Below, piece by piece: positions 1 through 6,981 of a stretch of DNA of 64,000 nt. Made by a program: the position numbers and the translations under genes. Positions within the stretch are counted from its first letter, which is position 1. Each line of letters opens with the position of its first letter. This stretch comes from Paracoccaceae bacterium. GTDB lineage: Bacteria; Pseudomonadota; Alphaproteobacteria; Rhodobacterales; Rhodobacteraceae. The stretch lies in contig WRPH01000010.1 in assembly GCA_009773375.1 (NCBI GenBank), positions 1 through 64,000 on the forward strand, given 5' to 3'. The notes under the pieces are model-generated. The model made no database searches. It was not told the DNA's origin and was given only the letters and a program-made list of their open reading frames with translations.

Positions 1-84
1 CAGGCCGTAGGCCAGGTCTGCGAACTCTTCACCGACGAAGAATGCTACAACTTCTTCAAAGCTGCCGGGTACGAAACCAATTGA
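1..84 (+). CDS. IS630-family transposase, C-terminal end (partial)
   Basis: The window opens inside a frame of 27 codons that ends in TGA. The residues include ELFTDEECYNFFKAAGY. IS630/Tc1-type transposases commonly end with a closely similar EC-x-N-(Y/F)-(F/L)-x-x-(A/S)-G-Y motif, and that is the basis of the call. The DDE catalytic core lies off the window, so whether the enzyme is intact cannot be judged. The frame is followed within about 13 bases by the stop codon of the convergent membrane-protein gene, so the element ends almost exactly at that gene. Confidence 0.75.
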   Translation, partial: QAVGQVCELFTDEECYNFFKAAGYETN

Positions 85-97
85 CCGCAACCCGCTC
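1..97. mobile_element. Right end of an IS630-type insertion sequence
   Basis: The transposase end is followed by a short GC-rich tail and then CTAG at 97-100. IS630-family elements insert at TA, often within CTAG, and duplicate the TA. I infer that the element ends at about base 97 and that the TA at 98-99 is target sequence. The other end and the matching terminal repeat are outside the window, so the boundary is a proposal. Confidence 0.5.
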
Positions 98-1113
98 TAG
101 CTGGCGCAGATCGCTTGCAGGTTCAGCCAACCGGCATCGTCGAGCAGGGGAGGCTGGCTGCCTTGTGGCAGCGGGTCGGCCTCGATCAGCGGCAGCGTGG
201 CCTCGCCAGTCTTGTCCAGCGCATAGGCGTATGGGGTGGAGGAGACGCCAGCGGTCTTGAATGCGGCCAGCAAAGTTTCGGTCGGCAGATCTGCGGGAGC
301 CTGCGCCAGCAGGGTCTGGCCGTAACCATCCAGCGCCTGCGGATCAATCGCGCCACTGGCCAGCAGCCGTACCGTCGCCAGCAGACCTGCCTCGGTCAGC
401 AAGGCATGGGTAGGGTCGGTCGCAGCCGCGCGCTGGGTTTCGGCCAGCACATAGCCCGCAATCGCCTCTGGCCCATCGGCGGTTTCCAGCAGCTTGGCGG
501 GCAACAGCACCAGATCGCCGGGCAGATGCAGCGGCATTGCCAGTTCGCGCAGCACCAGCACATGCGGCGGTTGGGTGCGGTTTAGCCGCAACCCCAATGC
601 CACCGACGCATCGGTGCCCGCAAGCGTGCTGCACGGCGAGCCGGTCAGTTCGGTGAGGTCTTGCAGCGCCAGCTTGCCCAGATCGGCGCGGGTGGCAGGC
701 GGCAGCATGGCGGTGGTGTAGTCGATCAACCGAGCCGGCAGCCAGAACACCGCCAGTGCGCCCAAGACCGCGCCAAAGCCGCCCAGCAGCACCCCGCGCA
801 GCCGCCCCGGTTTCGGACGTCGCCGTTCCAGCGCGCTGCGCACGGTTTCCAGCGCCGCCGTCATGTCGCTATCCTCGACCTCCAGCGTTTCTTCATCGTC
901 CAGCCCCGGTGCAAACAGGGCAGGCACCTTGCCGGGATTAAGCCGCTGCAGCGCTGGCAGCGACCATTGCGACAGCGCCATTTCGGTTTTCGGATCGCTG
1001 AGCACCAAAGTCGCTTCGCGCAGGCCGACAATCACCTCGCGCAGTTGCGCCGAAGGATGTTCCCGCCACAGGCCGGGGCTTTCCAGCCTTTGGTATTTGC
1101 GCAACGCCGTCAT
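97..1113 (-). CDS. Single-pass membrane protein with a degenerate M48-peptidase-like region
   Basis: A 338-residue protein with no name I recognise. It has a soluble N-terminal region of about 105 residues, one hydrophobic segment around residues 106-130 (GVLLGGFGAVLGALAVFWLP), and a C-terminal domain. Around residues 190-260 the pattern of a presented strand, a helix LLPAKLLETADG and then AIAGYVLAETQ resembles the core of M48 metallopeptidases. The position of the zinc motif HExxH reads LAETQ, so zinc catalysis is unlikely. The stop codon abuts the end of the IS630 element. The Shine-Dalgarno is weak. Resemblance to M48 is an inference from pattern only. Confidence 0.6.
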   Translation of the reverse strand: MTALRKYQRLESPGLWREHPSAQLREVIVGLREATLVLSDPKTEMALSQWSLPALQRLNPGKVPALFAPGLDDEETLEVEDSDMTAALETVRSALERRRPKPGRLRGVLLGGFGAVLGALAVFWLPARLIDYTTAMLPPATRADLGKLALQDLTELTGSPCSTLAGTDASVALGLRLNRTQPPHVLVLRELAMPLHLPGDLVLLPAKLLETADGPEAIAGYVLAETQRAAATDPTHALLTEAGLLATVRLLASGAIDPQALDGYGQTLLAQAPADLPTETLLAAFKTAGVSSTPYAYALDKTGEATLPLIEADPLPQGSQPPLLDDAGWLNLQAICAS

Positions 1114-1177
1114 TGCGCGGAAAGGTCACTGTTACGCGTCATGGCAGCAAGATAGCCGCTCGCGTTGCGGGCCACAA

Positions 1178-2803
1178 TCACGCGTCCAGCAGTTTCGCCA
1201 CCGCGCGCAGCTCATACTTCTGGATTTTGCCTGTGGAGGTCTTTGGCAACTCGGCAAACACCACGAACTTCGGGGTTTTGAAGCCAGCGAGGCGCGCGCG
1301 GCAATGCGCGATCAGCTCGGCCTCGGTTACCTTCGCGCCGGGTTTCAGCTCGACAAAGGCGCAAGGCACCTCGCCCCATTTCGCATCGGGCTTCGCCACC
1401 ACCGCGCAAAGCGACACCGCAGGATGGTGCATCAGTGCGCCTTCCACTTCGACCGACGAGACGTTTTCACCGCCTGAAATGATGATGTCTTTCGCGCGGT
1501 CGGTGATTTTCAGATAGCCGTCAGAGTGCTGAAACGCAATGTCACCGGTGCGGAACCAGCCGCCGTTGAACGCCTCGGCGGTGGCTTGCGCGTTCTTGTA
1601 ATAGCCCTTCATCACCATATTGCCGCGCATGGCAATCTCACCCAGATGCTGGGCATCGCGGGCGACGGGCGCGCCGTGGCTGTCATGCACCTCGGCGCCG
1701 TCCAGCATCGCCATGGCAACGCCGGTGCGGGCTTTCAGCGCGGCGCGGTCGTCGCCGGTGGCGTGGTTCCATTCGGTTTGCCACAGGCATTCGGTGGCGG
1801 GGCCATAGGTTTCGGTCAGCCCGTAGACCTGCGTCACGTTGAAGCCCAAGGGTTCAAACGCGGCCAGCGTCGCGGCGGGGGGCGGCGCGCCTGCGGTGAA
1901 TACCTCAACGATATGGCTGAAATCGCGGCGATCTTCCGGTTTGCAGTTGATCATGGTGTTCAGCACGATCGGCGCGCCGCCAAAATGGCTGACGCCTTCA
2001 TCCGCGATGGCGTCATAAATCGCCTTGGCGGTGATGTCGCGGCAACAGACCACGGTGCCGCCCAGCATCGGGATCATCCAGGTGTGGCACCAGCCGTTGC
2101 AATGAAACAGCGGCACGATGGTCAGGTAAACCGGGAACAGCTGCATCCGCCACGCCAGCGCATTGCCGGTGGTGGCCAGATACGCGCCGCGATGGTGGTA
2201 GACCACGCCTTTGGGCCGGCCGGTGGTGCCAGAGGTGTAGTTGATCGCCAGGCTTTCCCATTCATCTTCCGGCAGGATCCACGCAAAGCCGGGATCGCCA
2301 CCGCCGACAAGATCTTCGTAGGTTTCATAGCGCCCCGAGGCGGTAAAGCCGTGGTCTACCGCCTCGATGATCACGGGCGGCTCGCCCTGCATCAGCGCAA
2401 TCGCCGCTTCGGCCAGCCCAAGAAAGGCAGTGTCGCAGATCAGCAGCTTTGCCCCGGCGTGATCGAAGATATAGGCGACGGTTTCAGGCTCCAGCCTTGT
2501 GTTGATGGTGTTCAGCACCGCACCGCAAGCCGGCACGCCGAAATGCGCTTCGGCCTGTGCCGGGATGTTGGGCAGCAGCGTCGCCACCACATCGCCGGGC
2601 CGGATGCCGTGCTGCGTCAGCCCATGCGCCAGCTGGCTGACGCGGGCGGCGTAATCGGCATAGCTGAGCCGGGTGGTCTTCCACACCAGCGCGGTGCGAT
2701 GCGCGAAGATATCCGCGGCGCGGCGCAGGTGCGACAGCGGCGTCAGGGCGGCGTAATTCGCCGGCGTCTTGCCCAGCCCGGTTTCATCGGCCAACCATCC
2801 CAT
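1178..2803 (-). CDS. AMP-forming acyl-CoA synthetase
   Basis: A 541-residue member of the ANL adenylating-enzyme superfamily, which activates a carboxylic acid to acyl-AMP and then acyl-CoA. The P-loop-like YTSGTTGRPKG, the A5 motif GLTETYGPATE, the A7/A8 motifs GWFRTGD and ITDRAKDIIISGGENVSSVE, and the A10 lysine in KTSTGKIQKYELR are all present, so it should be active. Length and the N-terminal style fit the medium/long-chain group that also holds DMSP-pathway ligases (DmdB), but the substrate cannot be read from sequence. I start at ATG 2803 because GGGGGA lies seven bases upstream. The same frame stays open further upstream, but no better start is seen there. Confidence 0.9.
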   Translation of the reverse strand: MGWLADETGLGKTPANYAALTPLSHLRRAADIFAHRTALVWKTTRLSYADYAARVSQLAHGLTQHGIRPGDVVATLLPNIPAQAEAHFGVPACGAVLNTINTRLEPETVAYIFDHAGAKLLICDTAFLGLAEAAIALMQGEPPVIIEAVDHGFTASGRYETYEDLVGGGDPGFAWILPEDEWESLAINYTSGTTGRPKGVVYHHRGAYLATTGNALAWRMQLFPVYLTIVPLFHCNGWCHTWMIPMLGGTVVCCRDITAKAIYDAIADEGVSHFGGAPIVLNTMINCKPEDRRDFSHIVEVFTAGAPPPAATLAAFEPLGFNVTQVYGLTETYGPATECLWQTEWNHATGDDRAALKARTGVAMAMLDGAEVHDSHGAPVARDAQHLGEIAMRGNMVMKGYYKNAQATAEAFNGGWFRTGDIAFQHSDGYLKITDRAKDIIISGGENVSSVEVEGALMHHPAVSLCAVVAKPDAKWGEVPCAFVELKPGAKVTEAELIAHCRARLAGFKTPKFVVFAELPKTSTGKIQKYELRAVAKLLDA

Positions 2804-2902
2804 TCGGTATCCCCCGTAAAGCCCGCGCGACATGTCGCTTTCTGACGCGCAGTCTGCTGCCGTTGCGATCAGTTGGAAAGGTGGAAACCGAAGGATCAGA
2901 CC

Positions 2903-3832
2903 GTGCTTGCGACCAAAGACCGAACCCTTGCCGCTGCGGCGCTGATCTTTACCTATGCGATGATCATCGGCTTTACCGATAACTATGTGATCGTGATCGC
3001 CAAAGAGACCGGGCTGTGGCAGTTCCATTTCACCCGCACCTGCATGGCGCTGTGCCTGTTGGGGCTGGCGGCGGTGCTGTTGCGGCTGCGGTTGCGTCCG
3101 GTGAACCTGCGTGCGGTGCTGGCACGCAGTGCGATCCATGGGCTGGCGATGGTGATCTATTTTGGCGCGCTGGCCTTCCTGCCGGTGGCGCTGGTGGCGG
3201 CGGGTCTGTTCACTGCGCCGATCTTCGTGCTGCTGATTTCGCGCTTTGCCTACGGCCATGCCATTGGTCCGGTTCGGATTTTTGCCGTGGCCATCGGCTT
3301 TCTGGGCGTGATCCTGGTGCTTGGTCCCGAAGCGATGTCGGGGGCCTCGCTGGCGGCCTTGCTGCCGGTGATTGCCGGGGCGATGTATGCGATGGGCAAT
3401 ATCGCCACCCGCGAATGGTGCCCCGAGGAAAGCGCAGAAACGCTGCTGGCCGGATTTTTCCTTGCGTTGGGAACGATTGGCATCATCGGCATGACCGCGC
3501 TGACATTGTGGCCGATTGCGGTGCCCGAAGGGGCCGATGGATTCTTGCAGCGCGGTCCGGTCTGGGCATCGTCCGAGTTCTATTTCTGGACCTTCGTGCA
3601 GGCGGCGGGGTCGCTGTTGGGGGTGGGGATGATGATCCGCGCCTACCAGATCACCGATGCCAGCCGCGCCTCGGTGCTGGAATATATCATTTTGCCCGCC
3701 TCGGCGTTCTGGTCTTACATGATCTGGGGCCAGACCCTGACGCCGCTCGCCGTGGTGGGGATGGTGCTGATCGTCGCGGCAGGCGCGATGATCGCGCTGC
3801 GCGCCAAGGCGCAGGAGGCCGATTACGCCTGA
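2903..3832 (+). CDS. EamA/DMT-family transporter
   Basis: A 309-residue integral membrane protein with about ten hydrophobic segments in two repeated halves, the layout of drug/metabolite (EamA) transporters. These usually export small metabolites; the substrate is unknown. A GTG start at 2903 is preferred because AAGGA sits seven bases upstream. A TTG thirty bases earlier is also in frame but lacks such a site. It is divergent from the acyl-CoA synthetase, and its 3' end overlaps that of thymidine kinase by ten bases in convergent orientation. Confidence 0.88.
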   Translation: MLATKDRTLAAAALIFTYAMIIGFTDNYVIVIAKETGLWQFHFTRTCMALCLLGLAAVLLRLRLRPVNLRAVLARSAIHGLAMVIYFGALAFLPVALVAAGLFTAPIFVLLISRFAYGHAIGPVRIFAVAIGFLGVILVLGPEAMSGASLAALLPVIAGAMYAMGNIATREWCPEESAETLLAGFFLALGTIGIIGMTALTLWPIAVPEGADGFLQRGPVWASSEFYFWTFVQAAGSLLGVGMMIRAYQITDASRASVLEYIILPASAFWSYMIWGQTLTPLAVVGMVLIVAAGAMIALRAKAQEADYA

Positions 3833-4416
3833 CCCGGCTGATCGGCCATCGCCTCGCGCCAGTGGCGGCGGCACAGCGAGACGTAAGTTTCATTGCCGCC
3901 GATCTGCACCTGATCGCCGTCTTTCAGCGCCCGCCCGTCCGGCCCGCGCCGGATCACCATCGTCGCCTTCTTGCCGCAGGCGCAGATCGTGCGGACTTCG
4001 CGCATCTCATCCGCCCAGGCCAACAGCGCCGCCGAGCCGGGAAACAGGTTGCCCTGAAAATCCACCCGCAGCCCGTAAGCGATCACCGGCACGCCCAGAT
4101 CATCCACCGCGCAGGCCAGTTGCCAGACCTGCGCCTTGGACAGGAATTGTGCTTCATCAATGAAAACGCAAGCCACCGGGCCAGTTTCAAAGCGATGTTT
4201 CAGCTTTTCGAACATATCGTCGCCGGGGCCAAAGGTATCCGCAGGCTCGCCGATCCCGATGCGGCTGGCAATGCGGCCTTCGCCGGCGCGGTTGTCAAAC
4301 TGCGCGGTGATCAGATAGGTCTGCATGCCGCCCTCGCGGTAATTGTGCGAGGCTTGCAGCAGCGAGGTCGATTTCCCCGCGTTCATCGTCGAGTAATTGA
4401 AGTAAAGTTTGGCCAT
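3823..4416 (-). CDS. tdk: Thymidine kinase
   Basis: A 197-residue cytosolic enzyme that phosphorylates thymidine to dTMP with ATP (pyrimidine salvage). The Walker A loop STMNAGKSTSLLQ lies near the N-terminus, the Walker B-like FIDEAQFL is in the middle, and the zinc-lasso region has ICACGKKA and a later cysteine in LCRRHW. Length matches the type II (TK1-like) family. The gene converges on the EamA transporter gene with overlapping stops. No regulatory feature is obvious upstream. Confidence 0.95.
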   Translation of the reverse strand: MAKLYFNYSTMNAGKSTSLLQASHNYREGGMQTYLITAQFDNRAGEGRIASRIGIGEPADTFGPGDDMFEKLKHRFETGPVACVFIDEAQFLSKAQVWQLACAVDDLGVPVIAYGLRVDFQGNLFPGSAALLAWADEMREVRTICACGKKATMVIRRGPDGRALKDGDQVQIGGNETYVSLCRRHWREAMADQPGQA

Positions 4417-4774
4417 GGCGGTGATCTAGCCCATGGCACCTCTGCCTTGCAAGGGCCTGCCATGGCGGCCTGAAATCGACGGTCTTACACAAACGGGGGG
4501 GGGCGCTGCGGGCCGGAATACCAAAGACGCGCCAAAAAGGCATACAAAACTGACGGGCCCGCCGCACCACCGTAGTTGTCACCAACACAGCGCCCCGAAA
4601 GGGCCTGATGCACGGCGGACCCCCACCCATGCCAGCGCTGGGGACGCTGACCACTCGCTACTGTTCCGGTCGCCCGGAACGCCTTTATGAATGACAAAAC
4701 CTTAATGCCGGATTAATGGGAAAAGACGAAATGAATTCCCCGACGCGGGCGGGTGGTGCAGGTAAGGCGCATTT
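4417..4774. other. Intergenic region without a recognised gene
   Basis: This stretch separates tdk from the CII-like gene. It contains a run of nine G at 4495-4503, a small hairpin (GTTCCGG at 4663-4669 with CCGGAAC at 4674-4680) and a TTAA-N7-TTAA motif at 4702-4716. Frames across the region look like random GC-rich translation. A 15-codon frame starting at ATG 4731 overlaps the next start as ATGA but has no convincing ribosome site. Confidence 0.6.
4702..4716 (+). promoter_or_regulatory. Candidate CtrA binding site (TTAA-N7-TTAA)
   Basis: The sequence TTAATGCCGGATTAA is an exact match to the CtrA full-site consensus TTAA-N7-TTAA described in alphaproteobacteria. It lies 58 bases upstream of the CII-like gene and in the only AT-richer part of this intergenic region. 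Binding is inferred; a single short motif can occur by chance. Confidence 0.45.
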
Positions 4775-5227
4775 ATGAGTATCGAAAGCTATCTCAAGAA
4801 ACATACCGAGGCTTTGGTCAAGGATGTCGGCATCGAGGCCGCGTGCGCAGTTACCGGCAAGTCGAAAGCCACCTTGGGGCGCTACTATTCCGATTCAGAC
4901 GAACATGGCGACCGCTTCATGCCGATCGACGTGGTGGCGCAACTGGAAACGGCGGCGCGGTTTCCGCATGTGACAGCGGCGCTGGCCGATCTGCGTGGCG
5001 TGACGCTCAGCTATGATGCGGAAAAGCGTAACGCGCCGACCAAGGGCGTCAATCAGGATGTGGTGGCGCTGGCGCAGCGCTTTGCCATGCTGATGGCGGA
5101 ATACAACATGGCGATTGGCGACGGGGTGATTTCGGTCAACGAAGCCAAGCGGATGCTGCGGGAAACCTTGGCAATTCAACAGGTTCTGCTGGAAATGAAG
5201 CTGAATCTGGAAGAGGAAGTCAGTTAG
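4775..5227 (+). CDS. Small phage CII-like regulatory protein
   Basis: A 150-residue soluble protein. Residues 1-75 have the style of bacteriophage CII-like helix-turn-helix regulators (AACAVTGKSKATLGRYYSD, then a helix reading a list of residues ending in HVTAAL). The C-terminal third is a long amphipathic, probably coiled helix (NEAKRMLRETLAIQQVLLEM). I do not know a named homologue. It stands alone between convergent neighbours with its own upstream region containing a candidate CtrA site. The start uses a weak TAAGG about eight bases upstream. A DNA-binding role is inference. No other phage gene is nearby. Confidence 0.6.
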   Translation: MSIESYLKKHTEALVKDVGIEAACAVTGKSKATLGRYYSDSDEHGDRFMPIDVVAQLETAARFPHVTAALADLRGVTLSYDAEKRNAPTKGVNQDVVALAQRFAMLMAEYNMAIGDGVISVNEAKRMLRETLAIQQVLLEMKLNLEEEVS

Positions 5228-5231
5228 GAAA

Positions 5232-5269
5232 AGGCTGACCCGCAAGACGCGGGCCAGCCTGTTTTATTT
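5232..5269. terminator. Bidirectional intrinsic terminator
   Basis: AGGCTG-A-CCCGC at 5232-5243 pairs with GCGGG-C-CAGCCT at 5249-5260 with one mismatch. It is followed on the + strand by GTTTTATTT. It lies exactly between the ends of the convergent CII-like and helicase genes and would serve the + strand gene best. Confidence 0.85.
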
Positions 5270-6626
5270 AGCGTGCGGTGCGAACCTGCGCGCGCGGCTT
5301 GGCTGCACCCTCGGCGCGGCGCGGGGCAAAGCTGCCGCCTGCCGGTTTCGGTTTGCCAGCCGGTTTTGCACCCGGCTTGCCCGGAGCCGCGCGTTGCACC
5401 GGCTGCGAGCCGGCCTTCTGGCCGCCGCGACCCTGGCTCGGGCGCTGACCACGGTTCTGCCCCGGCTTCGGTGCCGCTGCCACAACATCCGCTGCCCAAG
5501 GCGCGCCACCCAACACCGGGATCGCCTTTTTCAGCAGCTTTTCAATGGCCTGAAATTCGCCCATCTCTGCAGGGGCGCAGAAGGAAATCGAGGTGCCTTC
5601 TTTGCCTGCCCGCGCGGTGCGGCCAATGCGGTGCACATAGTTTTCCGGCACGTTCGGCATGTCAAAGTTGTAGACAAAGCGCACGCCCGGAATGTCGATG
5701 CCGCGCGAAGCGACGTCGGTTGCCACCAGCACATCCAGTTCAGCCTTGCGGAATTCGGTCAGGGTGCGGTCGCGCTGGTTCTGGCTTTTGTTGCCATGGA
5801 TCGACCCGGCCTTGAAGCCCCAAGCCACCAGCAATTTCATCAACTTTTCCGAACCATGCTTGGTGCGGCCAAACACCAGCGCCTGCTCACCCGGATGCTT
5901 CAGAAGATATTCTTTCAGCATCAGCGCCTTGTCGCCATTCGGCAAGAAATGCACCCCTTGGTCGATGCGTTCCACCGGCTTGCCCGGAGGCGCCACCTGC
6001 ACCTTTATCGGGTTTTGCAGATAGGTGGCGGCCAGTTCCTCAATATCCTTCGGCATGGTGGCCGAGAACAAAAGAGTCTGCCGTTTCAACGGGATATGCT
6101 TGGCGATTTTGCGCAAGGAATGGATGAAGCCCATGTCGAGCATGTGGTCGGCCTCGTCCAGCACCAGATAGCCGGTGGCCGACAGGGTGACATCACCCCG
6201 CTCCAGCAGGTCAATCAGGCGGCCGGGGGTGGCGACCAGAATATCAGCGCCGCGCTTCAGGCGTTCGGCCTGCTTGAACAGCGACGCGCCGCCAACGACC
6301 ATGGCGACCTTGACAGCGGTGCCCTTGGTGAAAACCTCAAGGTTATCAGCGATTTGCGCGACCAGTTCGCGGGTCGGCGCAAGGATCAGCGCGCGCACGG
6401 TTTTCGGCGCGGGCGGGTGGCCCAGATCAAGGATGCGGTGCAGCAAGGGCAGGCCGAACGCGGCGGTCTTGCCGGTGCCGGTCTGCGCCAGACCCATCAG
6501 ATCCTTGCCCGCCATGATATGCGGAATCGCCTGCACCTGAATCGGCGACGGCATCTTGAGGGTGGTTTTTTCCAATGCTTTCAGAATGGTAGGCGAAAGC
6601 CCGAGGTCTGCGAAAGTGGTGGTCAT
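5268..6626 (-). CDS. DEAD-box ATP-dependent RNA helicase (RhlE type)
   Basis: A 452-residue RNA helicase. The Q motif precedes AQTGTGKTAAF (motif I), then come PTRELVAQ (Ia), VATPGRLIDLL (Ib), VLDEADHMLDMGF (II), LFSATMPKDIEE (III), VATDVASRGIDIPGV (V) and HRIGRTARAGKEG (VI). The last 80 or so residues are a low-complexity Gly/Pro/Arg/Lys tail typical of RhlE proteins and likely to bind RNA. Such helicases remodel ribosomal precursors and mRNA, often in the cold. ATG 6626 is chosen for GGAAAG upstream; an in-frame GTG 21 bases earlier is less likely. The long upstream region could hold an untranslated leader. Confidence 0.92.
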   Translation of the reverse strand: MTTTFADLGLSPTILKALEKTTLKMPSPIQVQAIPHIMAGKDLMGLAQTGTGKTAAFGLPLLHRILDLGHPPAPKTVRALILAPTRELVAQIADNLEVFTKGTAVKVAMVVGGASLFKQAERLKRGADILVATPGRLIDLLERGDVTLSATGYLVLDEADHMLDMGFIHSLRKIAKHIPLKRQTLLFSATMPKDIEELAATYLQNPIKVQVAPPGKPVERIDQGVHFLPNGDKALMLKEYLLKHPGEQALVFGRTKHGSEKLMKLLVAWGFKAGSIHGNKSQNQRDRTLTEFRKAELDVLVATDVASRGIDIPGVRFVYNFDMPNVPENYVHRIGRTARAGKEGTSISFCAPAEMGEFQAIEKLLKKAIPVLGGAPWAADVVAAAPKPGQNRGQRPSQGRGGQKAGSQPVQRAAPGKPGAKPAGKPKPAGGSFAPRRAEGAAKPRAQVRTAR

Positions 6627-6809
6627 AACAGTCTTTCCGGCAGCCACAGCCGCCTTCCACCCCCAAATCAGGGGCGGCAGTGGGAAGCGACAGCCCCTCG
6701 CACAAGGCCCTTGCCCTGCACCGTGACCATCGCGGAACCCCTGCGTGCGGTGGGAACCAGTATCCGGGCCTTACACATGCTCACGCGGCACGGGCACTCG
6801 GATTGAGGG

Positions 6810-6838
6810 GAGATGGGGGATTTGGCGGGATTTGTCAA
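6810..6838 (-). promoter_or_regulatory. Possible promoter of the RNA helicase gene
   Basis: On the minus strand TTGACA at 6838-6833 is a perfect -35 hexamer, and 17 bases further CATCTC occupies the -10 position, which is a poor match. It would give a leader of roughly 175 bases before the helicase start. The rest of the gap 6627-6981 holds no gene that I can support. Confidence 0.3.
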
Positions 6839-6929
6839 GGGGGCAGTTGGCTCGCGGGCAGCCGACTGGGATATTGCACGCGCTACAAACGAACCCGGCC
6901 CGCGCAAGCGTGCGCGGGCGTTCGGGACT

Positions 6930-6954
6930 GAAAACGCTCCACTGGAGCGTTTTC
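6930..6954. terminator. Perfect hairpin after carB
   Basis: GAAAACGCTCC at 6930-6940 and GGAGCGTTTTC at 6944-6954 form a perfect 11-base-pair stem with a three-base loop. It starts 28 bases beyond the carB stop. The run of T is inside the stem rather than after it, so it may act as a terminator or as a 3'-end-protecting structure. Confidence 0.65.
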
Positions 6955-6981
6955 GCGGCGCGAAGGGCGTGCCGCCGTCCC

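Noticed and set aside
2804..3874. Upstream extension of the acyl-CoA synthetase frame
   Set aside because: The extension is antisense to the EamA transporter and reads as low-complexity sequence. A good ribosome site marks ATG 2803.
4495..4503. Run of nine G as a possible phase-variable tract
   Set aside because: It is not in a coding region or near a promoter hexamer, so no switching function can be argued. It may simply be prone to sequencing error.
4731..4778. A 15-codon leader frame overlapping the CII-like start as ATGA
   Set aside because: No convincing ribosome site and no amino-acid bias typical of an attenuator; the overlap may be chance.
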